Of a DNA stretch of 64,000 bases, positions 1 to 8,317 are shown in pieces. The notes under the pieces were generated by a model, which saw nothing but the letters and a program-made list of their open reading frames with translations, did no database searches and had not been told where the DNA came from. The translations under genes and the position numbers were made by a program. Position 1 is the first letter of the stretch. Each line of letters starts with the position of its first letter. Source of the DNA: Pseudomonadales bacterium. Its GTDB lineage: Bacteria > Pseudomonadota > Gammaproteobacteria > Pseudomonadales > Ketobacteraceae. The stretch covers positions 1 through 64,000 of the forward strand of contig NZXG01000055.1 of NCBI GenBank assembly GCA_002701845.1, written 5' to 3'.

Positions 1-41
1 ATGCTCCAAAGAAAGCCGAGCCGAGTAAGAAAGTATTTTGA
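1..41 (+). CDS. Possible 3' tail of a gene entering from the left edge
   Basis: All three plus-strand frames are open at the window edge. The one stopping at 39-41 ends in a Lys/Ala/Pro-rich tail (APKKAEPSKKVF), which looks like a natural C-terminus. The other frames stop at 26-28 and 67-69. Nothing more can be said about function, and the reading frame is a guess from composition only. Confidence 0.15.
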   Translation, partial: APKKAEPSKKVF

Positions 42-78
42 ACATGACAAAATCAAATATGCCGCTTAGCAGATATAT

Positions 79-294
79 TTGAAAGCCGGGTTAATAGTAT
101 ACCCTTTCGTAATGAGTGTTATAGGGTTGTTGGTTTTAAACTTTTTTGTTCTTTTTGTCGAAAATGTTCGAGTGCCGCTATACAACTGGGTGGGGATTAT
201 GGCGGTAGCCTATGCTGTAATGCCATCCAGGATTAATGACTGGATTGAGAAATTTTCCAATACTCATCTCATTCACTACAGGCGCGAAAAATGA
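79..294 (+). CDS. Small membrane protein of unknown function
   Basis: This frame encodes 71 residues from a TTG. Two hydrophobic stretches are visible, about residues 3-27 and 37-48, followed by a basic tail, so it is probably a small inner-membrane protein. The TTG has no convincing ribosome binding site. Just upstream, an ATG at 44 opens a 12-residue frame (MTKSNMPLSRYI) that stops at 80-82, exactly where this frame begins. A one-base indel in the AT-rich run near 74-81 would join them into one protein of about 83 residues, so the gene may be frameshifted. The stop overlaps the next start by four bases, which suggests translational coupling. I do not recognise the family. Confidence 0.45.
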   Translation: MKAGLIVYPFVMSVIGLLVLNFFVLFVENVRVPLYNWVGIMAVAYAVMPSRINDWIEKFSNTHLIHYRREK

Positions 295-689
295 AGACAT
301 ACTTGTTGGTTTCGTTAATCTTTTCATTATTGCTACCTGCTCTGACACTGGCGGCGGCCGATCATCGTGCCAAACCTCGTGGAGAATCCACGCCTGAATA
401 CACCAGAAATGGCAAAAAGTGTGGTGATATAGACTCTAAGAACGTCCCTGCGGAAGGAATCAAAGTCAAACCCAATGACAATCTAGGGATACTGGAAATT
501 GATCCGATAAGTGACGCTGAAAACTGTAGATGGATCATGATGTACCACGTAGATTTCACGCCAGCAAGCTCGGAAGGTATTGAGGAAATCAATTGTCAAA
601 ATGTGGTAGTGGATCCTACTGTAAACGACCCCGATGTTGATCAGCCAGCCGTGAGCAGTGGCTGGGGTGAGCAGTGCAAGGAACAATAG
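291..689 (+). CDS. Secreted protein of unknown function, 132 aa
   Basis: It starts with a clear Sec signal peptide: basic start, hydrophobic core about residues 4-20, cleavage near LAAADH. The mature part is about 110 residues, polar and acidic, with four cysteines that could form two disulfides in the periplasm. Its start codon overlaps the stop of the preceding small membrane protein (ATGA), and the broken M48 peptidase gene follows after 12 bases, so the three probably share a transcript. The base composition is lower in GC than most of the window. I do not recognise the family and assign no function. Confidence 0.6.
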   Translation: MKTYLLVSLIFSLLLPALTLAAADHRAKPRGESTPEYTRNGKKCGDIDSKNVPAEGIKVKPNDNLGILEIDPISDAENCRWIMMYHVDFTPASSEGIEEINCQNVVVDPTVNDPDVDQPAVSSGWGEQCKEQ

Positions 690-701
690 GGAGATAGTGA
701 A

Positions 702-2372
702 ATGTATGCTGTGCGAAAATCCATGATTTGTGGTTTGCTTTTGGTCCTGGCCTCCACCGGGCTTGCCGAAACCTACCTGGAAAAAATCAATGCGAAAGCC
801 AATCGGAAATCGGATTGGTTTAAGGATCATGCGCAGCCGCTTGCGCTGGAGCAGGTCAGACCCGGACAGCCGGTACCGGAAAATATTGCGCTGTATCTGG
901 CGTCTGACGTGTTCCTGTTTGACAATCCAAAGCTTAATCGATACCTGAATGGCATCAAAAATAAACTGCTTGACCAATGGGAAGGTGACAAGCCAACGGT
1001 GGTGGTGTTGGTGGAGAGTAACAGCAAGTAGGAATTGAAGGCGGACATTCATAATCAGATTATAATCAGTACTGCGACTCTGGAGTCTGTAAAAAGTGAA
1101 GACCAGTTGGCAGGTATGCTGGCTCACGAATTGAGCCACATATTGATGAGTCACAATCATGATAAATCAGTCTATGCTAATCTGGTTCCAGGTTTTCTAG
1201 AGGCCACCGGGCTGGCGTCAGTGCTCTATAAATCCCACAAGTCCAAAGAAGAGGAGTCATTATCCAAACAGCGCGTGTACGAGATGGTGGTTTCCACCAA
1301 TACCGCATCCTGGGTTTGGTCTGATCTCGTATCACCCGCGTGGGATCGCAAGCATGAACAACAGGCAGATAAAATGGGGTTGGACCTAATGATCAAAGCG
1401 GGATACAACCCCTCAGCTTATATGTATGCCTTGCAGGGTCTCGCAGATATTACGGCCCGGAAAACTGAGCGGTTGCAATACTTGAAGAAGGTAGCCGTTT
1501 CTGAAACCGCCAAGCGGATTCCTTCTGCTCGAACTGGCACAGATTTGGATAAGGTAGTGGCAGCCCTGGAGTTGTCAGTAAAACAGAAAGTATTGGAATC
1601 GTTTTTTGACAATATGGCTATTTTTTCGATCCAGCATGATCCCGGCTCGAAGCGGGAAGAATATATTAGCGAGTACTTGACGACCGCATATAAGGACAAG
1701 GCGTTTTTCATCCCCATCAAAACCGAGGCTTACGAGTCGCTAAAGGCGAGCCCGGAAGTCAGCCAACTATTCGCATCCGATCAGACCGCGTCTCAAGCCA
1801 GGGAAAATATGCTCCAGGAAAAGCTGGCCGATGCCAACCGTCTTAGTGCGTCGGCGCTCAATTACCGTAATCGGAATGAGGTATTTGTACGGGTGGTTCG
1901 CAATGAGGTGCGTTTGGCCCAGCAGAGGCCGGATAAAGCACGCCAGAATCTGGAGCTGGCCCTGCAACAACCTCTAGCCACTAGGTCGGTATTCAGTAAT
2001 TTGGCTCAGGTCTATATGTTGCGCAATGATCCTGTGGCAGCTGAGAAGGTTTTGCTGCAGGCAGGTCAGCGTTTAGGTCAACAGCCTGCTGACTATCCGG
2101 TTTTGGTGGCGGTGGCTATGGCTCAACAGGATGTTACGAAAGCCGAGCAATACGTCGAAGATTGCCGGGATGAGCAGAAGCTTATGAAGACCGTTAAGAG
2201 TATTTTTAAGAAAAGCCGTGGTCTTAATGTGCAGGACACCATTTACGAGCAATGCGTGGCTGTGCTGGGATATGATCCCCGTGAGAAGAAGAAGCAAGAG
2301 CGTGAAAAAGAGGACGGAAAAGAGAACAAAGTTGATGAAATGAAAGATAAATTGAAATCGTTGTTCGGTTGA
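702..2372 (+). pseudogene. M48 zinc metallopeptidase gene interrupted by an in-frame amber codon
   Basis: One continuous reading frame of 557 codons is broken only by a TAG at 1029-1031. The frame has not shifted: codons before it (from an ATG at 702 with AGGGAGA upstream) and after it are in phase. The first 109 residues hold a signal peptide (cleavage near GLAE) and the N-terminal part of a BepA/YfgC-like M48 fold. The rest carries the catalytic HELSH site and a C-terminal helical, TPR-like region. Intact relatives are periplasmic proteases of about 450-550 residues. Either the gene is inactivated by a single point mutation, or it is a sequencing error, or the amber codon is read through. 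The remainder of the frame shows no other decay, so the lesion is recent if real. Confidence 0.75.
1035..2372 (+). CDS. Catalytic and C-terminal part of the split M48 metallopeptidase
   Basis: This is the 445-residue piece downstream of the amber codon. The zinc site is visible as HELSH about 35 residues in, with the third ligand in the EQQAD motif about 80 residues later, followed by a helical repeat region (about residues 260-390) and a Lys/Glu-rich tail. If translation restarted at the TTG at 1035 the product would lack a signal peptide and the N-terminal part of the fold. The AGGA before that TTG is too close to act as a normal binding site. Independent function therefore looks unlikely. 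It is listed separately because automated annotation may call it as the gene. Confidence 0.5.
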   Translation: MKADIHNQIIISTATLESVKSEDQLAGMLAHELSHILMSHNHDKSVYANLVPGFLEATGLASVLYKSHKSKEEESLSKQRVYEMVVSTNTASWVWSDLVSPAWDRKHEQQADKMGLDLMIKAGYNPSAYMYALQGLADITARKTERLQYLKKVAVSETAKRIPSARTGTDLDKVVAALELSVKQKVLESFFDNMAIFSIQHDPGSKREEYISEYLTTAYKDKAFFIPIKTEAYESLKASPEVSQLFASDQTASQARENMLQEKLADANRLSASALNYRNRNEVFVRVVRNEVRLAQQRPDKARQNLELALQQPLATRSVFSNLAQVYMLRNDPVAAEKVLLQAGQRLGQQPADYPVLVAVAMAQQDVTKAEQYVEDCRDEQKLMKTVKSIFKKSRGLNVQDTIYEQCVAVLGYDPREKKKQEREKEDGKENKVDEMKDKLKSLFG

Positions 2373-2423
2373 AATCGCGTTTTCTGTATACTCCCGACAC
2401 CGGATAAATCAGGAAACTTTGCA

Positions 2424-2861
2424 ATGAACTGGACAATCTATCTCTCCGGAGAAATCCACACTGACTGGCGGGAACAGATCATTACCAGAGCCCGCGAATT
2501 GAATCTTCCTGTCACTTTCACCTCCGCGGTGACGGATCACGACGTCAGCGACGGGGCCGGGGACGTGCTGGGGCCGGAGGACAAGAGCTTCTGGCGGGAC
2601 CACAAATCGTCAAAGGTAAACGCCATCCGCACCAAGACGTTAATTGAGCAGGCGGATCTGGTGGTGGTGCGCTTTGGTGATAAATACAAGCAATGGAACG
2701 CGGCCTTCGATGCCGGTTTTTGCGCGGCCTTGGGCAAGCCTTATATCACCTTGCACGACGAAGCCATTATTCATCCGCTGAAGGAAGTGGACGCGGCAGC
2801 CATGGCCTGGGCGCAATCGCCGCAACAGGTGGTGGACATTCTGCGTTACGTGGTGAGTTAA
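2424..2861 (+). CDS. YtoQ-family protein
   Basis: The 145-residue protein has the beginning NWTIYLSGEIHTDWRE and the internal stretch VVVRFGDKYKQWNAAFDAGF that I associate with the YtoQ family. These are small nucleoside-deoxyribosyltransferase-like (Rossmann-type) proteins of unknown biochemical role. The length fits a complete single-domain protein and there is no signal peptide. A good AGGAAA site lies 7-10 bases before the ATG. A strong terminator follows about 40 bases after the stop, so the gene is probably its own transcription unit, possibly with the M48 gene upstream. Function is not known for the family. Confidence 0.75.
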   Translation: MNWTIYLSGEIHTDWREQIITRARELNLPVTFTSAVTDHDVSDGAGDVLGPEDKSFWRDHKSSKVNAIRTKTLIEQADLVVVRFGDKYKQWNAAFDAGFCAALGKPYITLHDEAIIHPLKEVDAAAMAWAQSPQQVVDILRYVVS

Positions 2862-2898
2862 GGCGTTATAGTTTTCTGCTGGTGTTGGCAGGCAGAAT

Positions 2899-2931
2899 AA
2901 AAAACCCCGGGATTAAGCCCGGGGTTTTTTG
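2899..2931 (+). terminator. Rho-independent terminator after the ytoQ-like gene
   Basis: A perfect 7-bp GC stem (CCCCGGG at 2905-2911 with CCCGGGG at 2918-2924) encloses a 6-base loop. It is flanked by an A-run before and six Ts after, so it could act on both strands. It sits between the convergent ytoQ-like and dps genes and probably serves both. Confidence 0.9.
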
Positions 2932-2965
2932 TCGTGTAGCAAAAATTTATCGTGCAGAAAGAAAA

Positions 2966-3436
2966 TCACTTGTTAAGAGCGCGCAGCATCCAGGCGGTTT
3001 TCTCGTGGATGCGCATTCGATCCGAAATCAGTGAAGCACTGGACTCGTCGTCGGCGTCCTGGGCCGTCTTCAAAGCCGCGCGACAGGTTTTCACCACCTG
3101 CTCATGGCCGTGGGTGAGGATGTCCACCATCTCCGGGCCTTGTGGAATGTTGTCCACTTCTTTCACTGACGAAAGCTTGGCAAACTCCTTATAAGTGCCT
3201 GGTGCTACCACATCCAGGGTGCGAATCCGCTCCGCAATGTCATCCACAGCCTGGCCCATTTCGGTATAGTGCTCCTCAAACATCAGGTGCAGTTCCCGGA
3301 ACATGGGGCCGGTGACATTCCAGTGGAAGTTGTGAGTCTGCAGGTAAAGGGTATAAGTGTCGGCCAGCAGGTTTTTCAAGCCGTCCGCCACTGCTACACG
3401 GTCTGTTTCCTTGATGCCAATATCAATGGTACTCAT
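2966..3436 (-). CDS. dps: Dps-family ferritin-like DNA-protecting protein
   Basis: The 156-residue protein is a typical Dps/miniferritin length. The ferroxidase site shared between subunits is visible as HNFHWNVTG (His about 38), the H-x3-E around residues 50-54 and DDIAER (Asp and Glu about 65-69). Such proteins form dodecamers that oxidise Fe(II) with peroxide and store it, protecting DNA in starvation and oxidative stress. The ATG is preceded by a strong AGGAGG site. The N-terminus is short and weakly basic, so direct DNA binding through a lysine tail, as in E. coli, is not obvious. It is monocistronic, convergent with the ytoQ-like gene. No regulator site could be recognised with confidence in the 170 bases upstream. 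Confidence 0.92.
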   Translation of the reverse strand: MSTIDIGIKETDRVAVADGLKNLLADTYTLYLQTHNFHWNVTGPMFRELHLMFEEHYTEMGQAVDDIAERIRTLDVVAPGTYKEFAKLSSVKEVDNIPQGPEMVDILTHGHEQVVKTCRAALKTAQDADDESSASLISDRMRIHEKTAWMLRALNK

Positions 3437-3669
3437 AGCGGGTTCCTCCTGAATAACTTGAGTGACTGAAGCAACTCATGTGGTTATAACTATATCCAAT
3501 CACCTGGCCGTGATCTAATTGAGATTGCCAATGTTTGGCATAGTTCCTTTCAATAACCTACTGTCCGCAGTTAAGTTTTAAACGGCAATTCAAGTCACTG
3601 TGGTGGCGTTTGGTATTTGTTACAGTGGGGCTCATGTCAGCCTATGGGAGGCTACAGGAAGTTTACCCT

Positions 3670-4215
3670 ATGAACGGCACGTTAGAATTTGATGAGTTGT
3701 CATCCGGTGAAGTGAGCAGCGAGCAGGCACTGGCATTATTTGATGAACTGGAGCCGGTGAATCTGGAGTTTATGCTGGGGCGCTGGCCGGGTCATGGTTT
3801 CCCCACCGGGCACAGAATGGACGGTCTGCTTGAGCACTTTCACTGGTACGGTAAAGTGTTTGAAAATACTGAGACGGTACATCCGCTGGTGTTCCAGCAT
3901 CGCAACGAAAAACAGTTGTGCCTTAATCCCATCTGGTTTCCCCTGCGCATGGCCGCGCGCAGCCCCGTCAGTATGAGCGCTATAACCAGCCGGGTGTTTG
4001 ACTGGGCCATGCCCCTGCTGCAAACCCGGCGTTCCCGCGCCCGCCTCCGAATGACCGAGTATCGGGGTAAAGTCAGCGCAACCATGGTCTACGACCACAA
4101 ACCCATCAACGACGTGTTTCGCAAAATTGATGACAATCGGGTGCTGGGGCTGATGGATCAAAAGGGGGGCGGCGCCAGACCATTCTTTTTTGTGCTGGAG
4201 CGGATCGTTGAATGA
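3670..4215 (+). CDS. GXWXG / DUF4334 domain protein
   Basis: About 181 residues from the ATG at 3670, chosen because AGGAAG lies about 10 bases before it. In-frame starts also exist at 3610 (TTG) and 3634 (ATG). The N-terminal part carries the GXWXG motif (MLGRWPGHGFPTGHRMDG). The C-terminal part matches the DUF4334 pattern, with the conserved ending MVYDHKPINDVFRKIDDN. These two domains normally occur together in small cytoplasmic bacterial proteins of unknown function. The gene stands alone and is convergent with the PF10118 gene downstream. Family assignment is by motif recall; no reaction is proposed. Confidence 0.75.
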   Translation: MNGTLEFDELSSGEVSSEQALALFDELEPVNLEFMLGRWPGHGFPTGHRMDGLLEHFHWYGKVFENTETVHPLVFQHRNEKQLCLNPIWFPLRMAARSPVSMSAITSRVFDWAMPLLQTRRSRARLRMTEYRGKVSATMVYDHKPINDVFRKIDDNRVLGLMDQKGGGARPFFFVLERIVE

Positions 4216-4274
4216 GCCGGTTTCAGTGTCAGGCAAACCCGTGTGGCGGCGGCTTGAGCGTAATCGCCACGCCC

Positions 4275-5129
4275 TCATGCCGCCTGGTTCAGGGCCAGTG
4301 TCTGTTCCAGGGTGGCGTACCAGTGGTCAATCCGCTCACTGTCGTCGTCCTCCCAGGGGTGAAATCCCGGTTTAAAGTAGCGACACCAGGCAGGCACCAT
4401 GGAGCTTAACAGGCCGCCGGGCCGGGCCAGCTGCCACAGGCCCCGTGCCAGGGTCAGGGGGCGCTGGTGCAGTCGGTCCTGGCGCAGGAACGCCAGGGTG
4501 TAGATGCTGGTATACACCAACAGCAGCCAGGTGGCTGGTGCCATTACCCGCACCCGGGTCAGGTAGTCACCGCCGGTGACCTCCTGCAGCAGATCGAAGG
4601 CCACCGCTTTGTGTTCGGTTTCCTCGATGGCATGCCAGAGCCACAGTGCCCGCGCTTGCGGATCGGTCTGCGCCAGAATCGTTTCATTGTGCAGCAGCCA
4701 CTGGGCCATGATAGCTGTGATATGCTCCAGGGCCGCGGTGACCGCCAGTTGTTCCACCGGGCTCAGATGTTTGCGGCCGCCAGCGATAAAGCGGCGGGCC
4801 AGGGCCTGCCCGTCCGCCACCTGTTGCCGGTAGCCCTGGGCTTCCAGCATCCGGTTGAACTCCGCATGCTCCAGGGAATGCATGGCTTCCTGACCGATGA
4901 AGCCGGAGATGGCCCGCTGCAACTCGGGGTCGGTGGCCGCGTGGCGAAACGCCCGCACCGAGTCCACGAAGAAGCGTTCGCCATCGGGAAAGGTAAGGGA
5001 CAGGGCATTCAACAGGTGGGTCTGCACCGGCTCCCGGTTGAACCAGTAGCGGGACACCGACCGGAACGGTAGTTTCATACGCCGGGGGACGATGGAAATA
5101 GTCCCGGGAGCCTTGTGGTGACGTCGCAT
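4275..5129 (-). CDS. PF10118-type metal-dependent hydrolase (ferritin-like)
   Basis: The 284-residue protein shows repeated carboxylate/histidine motifs typical of the Pfam metal-dependent hydrolase family PF10118: GQEAMHSLEH, EHITAI and EETEHKAVAFD. These probably bind a two-metal centre in a helical bundle. One hydrophobic stretch (around TWLLLVYTSIYTLAFL) may associate with the membrane. The biochemical substrate is not established for the family. It is transcribed divergently from an AraC-type regulator with a 122-bp gap, which suggests control by that regulator. The start is the ATG at 5129, preceded by an AGGGAGATGC stretch. Confidence 0.75.
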   Translation of the reverse strand: MRRHHKAPGTISIVPRRMKLPFRSVSRYWFNREPVQTHLLNALSLTFPDGERFFVDSVRAFRHAATDPELQRAISGFIGQEAMHSLEHAEFNRMLEAQGYRQQVADGQALARRFIAGGRKHLSPVEQLAVTAALEHITAIMAQWLLHNETILAQTDPQARALWLWHAIEETEHKAVAFDLLQEVTGGDYLTRVRVMAPATWLLLVYTSIYTLAFLRQDRLHQRPLTLARGLWQLARPGGLLSSMVPAWCRYFKPGFHPWEDDDSERIDHWYATLEQTLALNQAA

Positions 5130-5251
5130 AATGCATCTCCCTTGGCTTTTGGCCTAAATTCAAAAATGAATGACAACTGCCTGCTAACACTTTATGGTTT
5201 TATTCTCGTAGAAATACTGCAGTCTGTCTTGGGTGAGAGGGCCAATTAGTT

Positions 5252-6313
5252 TTGAATTTGGGACAGGATAACGTCAGTGGCCCATTGCAGGGGATTCCAG
5301 GTATTTACCTGTTGCTGCTGTGTGACCTGATCAAGCAGTTTGGCCTGGAGGAGCAGGCTTTGCTGGACGGCATGGCCGTGACCCGGGCGGATCTGTTGCG
5401 GGGTGACAGCCGCATTACCATGAAAATGGGTCATCTGGCCGCGCAACGGGCTACCGCCATGGCTGGCGACCGGGGCCTGGGCATGGCCTATGCTCAGGCG
5501 CTCAAGGTAACCATGCATGGCTCCGTGGGTCTGGTAGCCATGACCAGTCCCAATATCGGCGCCGCTTTGCAGGCCATGGCCCGCTTTATCGCCCTGCGGG
5601 CACCCTTTTTTCAGGCGGAGTTCAGCGCCGATGATCAGGGGATGTGGGTGGCGTTGAATCCCACCCGGGACATGGATCCCCCGATCCGGACCTTTATTAC
5701 CGAGGCGATTCTGATCGGCGTCACTCTGATGGCGGAACAATTGCTGGGCCGACCACTGCGCGACGCCTGGGTGGAGATGGCCGGGGCCGAGCCACCTTAC
5801 TACAGGCATTATCGGCAGCGATTGCCGGCGCCGGTACGTTACGGCGGCGTTCACTGCCGATTGCGGATGCCTGTGGACCTGTGTCAGGCGGTGCCGCAAC
5901 TGGCGGATCCCGCCGCCGCCGACCTGGCCCGGCAACAGTGTGAACAGGAATATCAGCAGCTGTTCTCCCGCCAGGAGACTCTGGCGCATAAGATTGCCCG
6001 TCACCTGCGGGATTCCCCCCGGGGGCAGGCACTGCCTTCCCAGGAAGTCATCGCCCGCCGGTTTCATCTGTCCTCACGGACGCTGAAGCGGCGCCTGCAG
6101 GAACTGGGGACCTGTTATCGGGAACTGGTGGAAGAGGAACTGAAACAGCGGGCCATGCAACTGCTGGCGGAGACCCGGCTGGATATCTCGCAGGTTGCTG
6201 ACCAACTGGGTTATCGGGATCTGGGCACGTTTTCCACCGCGTTCAACCGCTGGACCAACAGGACGCCGCGCGATTTTCGTCGGCAATCATTGAACCCATC
6301 AACAAATCAATAA
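5252..6313 (+). CDS. AraC-family transcriptional regulator
   Basis: The 353-residue protein is of the OruR/ArgR-like AraC type: an N-terminal ligand-sensing region (about 1-210, PF12625-like) and a C-terminal double helix-turn-helix (about 255-345). The second HTH and signature are seen in ISQVADQLGYRDLGTFSTAF followed by NRWTNRTPRDFRR. Translation appears to start at a TTG with GAGAGG upstream. No ATG lies near the true N-terminus. It faces the PF10118 gene divergently and is followed 10 bases later by the racemase gene, so it may control both. Pairing with lipid enzymes suggests a fatty-acid or acyl-CoA signal, but this is inference. Confidence 0.88.
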   Translation: MNLGQDNVSGPLQGIPGIYLLLLCDLIKQFGLEEQALLDGMAVTRADLLRGDSRITMKMGHLAAQRATAMAGDRGLGMAYAQALKVTMHGSVGLVAMTSPNIGAALQAMARFIALRAPFFQAEFSADDQGMWVALNPTRDMDPPIRTFITEAILIGVTLMAEQLLGRPLRDAWVEMAGAEPPYYRHYRQRLPAPVRYGGVHCRLRMPVDLCQAVPQLADPAAADLARQQCEQEYQQLFSRQETLAHKIARHLRDSPRGQALPSQEVIARRFHLSSRTLKRRLQELGTCYRELVEEELKQRAMQLLAETRLDISQVADQLGYRDLGTFSTAFNRWTNRTPRDFRRQSLNPSTNQ

Positions 6314-6323
6314 AAGGTGAATT

Positions 6324-7463
6324 ATGGGGCCACTAGAGGGCTATCGAATCATTGAGCTGGCGGGGATCGGCCCCGGGCCGTTTTGCGGCATGATGCTGGC
6401 AGACATGGGTGCCGAGGTGATCCGGGTGGACCGGCCCGGTGGCAATCCCACGGCGGCGGCCGGCCACGATATCCTGTTCCGCAACCGCCGCAGTATCGCG
6501 GTGAATCTGAAACAGCCCAGCGGCATGGAGACGGTATTAAAGCTGTGCGAAGAAGCCGACGCCATTTTCGAGGGCTTTCGGCCCGGCGTGGCGGAGCGCC
6601 TGGGGGTGGGGCCGGAAGCCTGCATGGCCCGTAACAAGAAGCTGGTGTACGGGCGCATGACCGGCTGGGGCCAGGATGGTCCGCTGGCGAAAACCGCCGG
6701 CCATGACATCAACTACATATCCCTGTCCGGCGCCCTGCACGCCACCGGCCGGGCCGGCGACAAGCCGGTGCTGCCCCTGAATCTGGTGGGGGATTTTGGC
6801 GGTGGTGGCATGATGCTGGCGTTTGGTCTGGTGTGCGCCCTGTTGGAAGCCCAGAAATCCGGCCAGGGGCAGGTGATCGACAGTGCCATGCACGAAGGTT
6901 CGGCGGCGCTGATGGCCATGTTCTATGGCATGAAAGCCAACGGCCTGTTCGATGACCGCCGCGGGACCCACCTGCTGGATTCCGGCGCCCATTTTTACGA
7001 GGTGTATGAAACCAGTGATGGCAAATATGTGTCCATCGGCTCCCTGGAACCGCAGTTCTACGGGTTGCTGCGGGAAAAGCTGGAGCTGACCGATCCGGAG
7101 TTCGACCATCAGTTAAACCCGGCCACCTGGCCGGTGCTGAAACAGAAACTGGAGGCGGTGTTTAAAACCCGTACCCGGGATCAGTGGTGTGAACTGCTGG
7201 AAGGCACCGACGTCTGCTTTGCGCCGGTGCTGGGTCTGGAGGAGGCACCGCAGCACCCCCACAATCAGGCCCGGGGCAGCTTTTTGGAAGTGAATGGTGT
7301 GGTGCAGCATGCGCCGGTGCCGCGCTTTTCCCGAACCACCAGCGAAACGCCGGAGCCCATGCGCCCCCCGGGCACCCACACCCGGCAGACGCTGCTGGAT
7401 GCGGGATTCAGCGAAGCCCTGGTGGAACAGCTGTTGGCGGAAGGCGCGGTGGTTCAGCTCTAG
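6324..7463 (+). CDS. Family III CoA transferase, probably alpha-methylacyl-CoA racemase
   Basis: The 379-residue CaiB/BaiF-family protein carries the residues used by mycobacterial alpha-methylacyl-CoA racemase at nearly identical positions: His 127 (in AGHDINY), Asp 157 (in LVGDFGGGG) and Glu 242 (in SLEPQFYG). Racemases interconvert the 2R and 2S forms of 2-methyl-branched acyl-CoAs so that beta-oxidation can proceed, as needed for isoprenoid or pristane-type chains. This fits an alkane- and lipid-degrading host. A good AAGGTG site precedes the ATG, and the AraC gene ends 10 bases upstream, so the two are likely cotranscribed. A plain CoA transferase is less likely, because His 127, Asp 157 and Glu 242 are all in place. 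Confidence 0.85.
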   Translation: MGPLEGYRIIELAGIGPGPFCGMMLADMGAEVIRVDRPGGNPTAAAGHDILFRNRRSIAVNLKQPSGMETVLKLCEEADAIFEGFRPGVAERLGVGPEACMARNKKLVYGRMTGWGQDGPLAKTAGHDINYISLSGALHATGRAGDKPVLPLNLVGDFGGGGMMLAFGLVCALLEAQKSGQGQVIDSAMHEGSAALMAMFYGMKANGLFDDRRGTHLLDSGAHFYEVYETSDGKYVSIGSLEPQFYGLLREKLELTDPEFDHQLNPATWPVLKQKLEAVFKTRTRDQWCELLEGTDVCFAPVLGLEEAPQHPHNQARGSFLEVNGVVQHAPVPRFSRTTSETPEPMRPPGTHTRQTLLDAGFSEALVEQLLAEGAVVQL

Positions 7464-7483
7464 TAAACTGCTGTAATCAACGC

Positions 7484-8230
7484 TTAGCGGGCGTGACCCA
7501 GCGTATGATCCAGGTACTGCAGGAAACGCTGCCAGGACAACTTGTCCGCCCGCTCCCGATAACTCTCGCTATCGAAAACAGTAAAGGCGTGGGGTGCGCC
7601 GCCGTAGCTGATCAGTTCGTGGGGGATATTGTTGCGCTCCAGGCGTTCACCCAGACTGGCGAAATCCTGCAGGCTGATCATGCTGTCGGCGCTGCCGTGA
7701 AAAATCAGGGCACTGCCTTTGGTGTTGCTGTAGTCCTGGCCTTGTGGGGTACCCAGCCCGCCGTGGAAGGTAACAAAGCCTTTCATATCGGCCCCGGAGC
7801 GGGCCAGCTCCAGTACCGCGGCACCACCGAAGCAATAGCCCATGGCGACGGCATTCCTGACGTTGGCGCCGCGGGTACGGGCGGTGTCCAGGGCACCGTT
7901 GATCAGGCGCCGCAATTTATCCCGGTCCTTGTACAGCGCACCGGTGTGCTGTTTTTTATCCTCCACCTTGGTGGGGCGCACGCCCTTGCCGAACAGGTCG
8001 GCGGCAAATACGCTATAGCCTTCCGCCGCCAGCATTTGTGCCCGCTGGATTTCATAGTCGGTGAGGCCGTCCCAGTCGTGGAGCAGTAATACCAGTGGTG
8101 CCTCAGCCGCGGCGCTGGTGTAATAACCCTCGTAGTCTTTGCCATCCACCTGGTACACCACCGTCTCGCCGTGGGCCAGGTTCGCCATCAGACCGATGCC
8201 GGCCAGCAATGCTAAAAGCAGCTTGTTCAT
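7484..8230 (-). CDS. Exported dienelactone hydrolase family protein
   Basis: The start is the ATG at 8230, which has a perfect AGGAGG upstream and opens a signal peptide (MNKLLLALLAGIGLMANLAHG). The longer frame starting at 8311 lacks these. The mature protein of about 227 residues is an alpha/beta hydrolase of the dienelactone hydrolase family. It has the nucleophile motif GYCFGGAAV with Cys in the nucleophile position, the acid in HGSADSMISL and the histidine in APHAFTVF. Family members hydrolyse lactones and esters. The exported location suggests a periplasmic esterase rather than chlorocatechol catabolism. It is downstream of the RND pump genes on the same strand with an 87-bp gap, and convergent with the racemase. 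Confidence 0.85.
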   Translation of the reverse strand: MNKLLLALLAGIGLMANLAHGETVVYQVDGKDYEGYYTSAAAEAPLVLLLHDWDGLTDYEIQRAQMLAAEGYSVFAADLFGKGVRPTKVEDKKQHTGALYKDRDKLRRLINGALDTARTRGANVRNAVAMGYCFGGAAVLELARSGADMKGFVTFHGGLGTPQGQDYSNTKGSALIFHGSADSMISLQDFASLGERLERNNIPHELISYGGAPHAFTVFDSESYRERADKLSWQRFLQYLDHTLGHAR

Positions 8231-8317
8231 AACGCCTCCTTGTTGGAATCCAATCACGCCATGGTAATGGATTCGATAGAGGAGGGCCAGGGTCACCTGA
8301 AGCGGTACCACTTTCGT

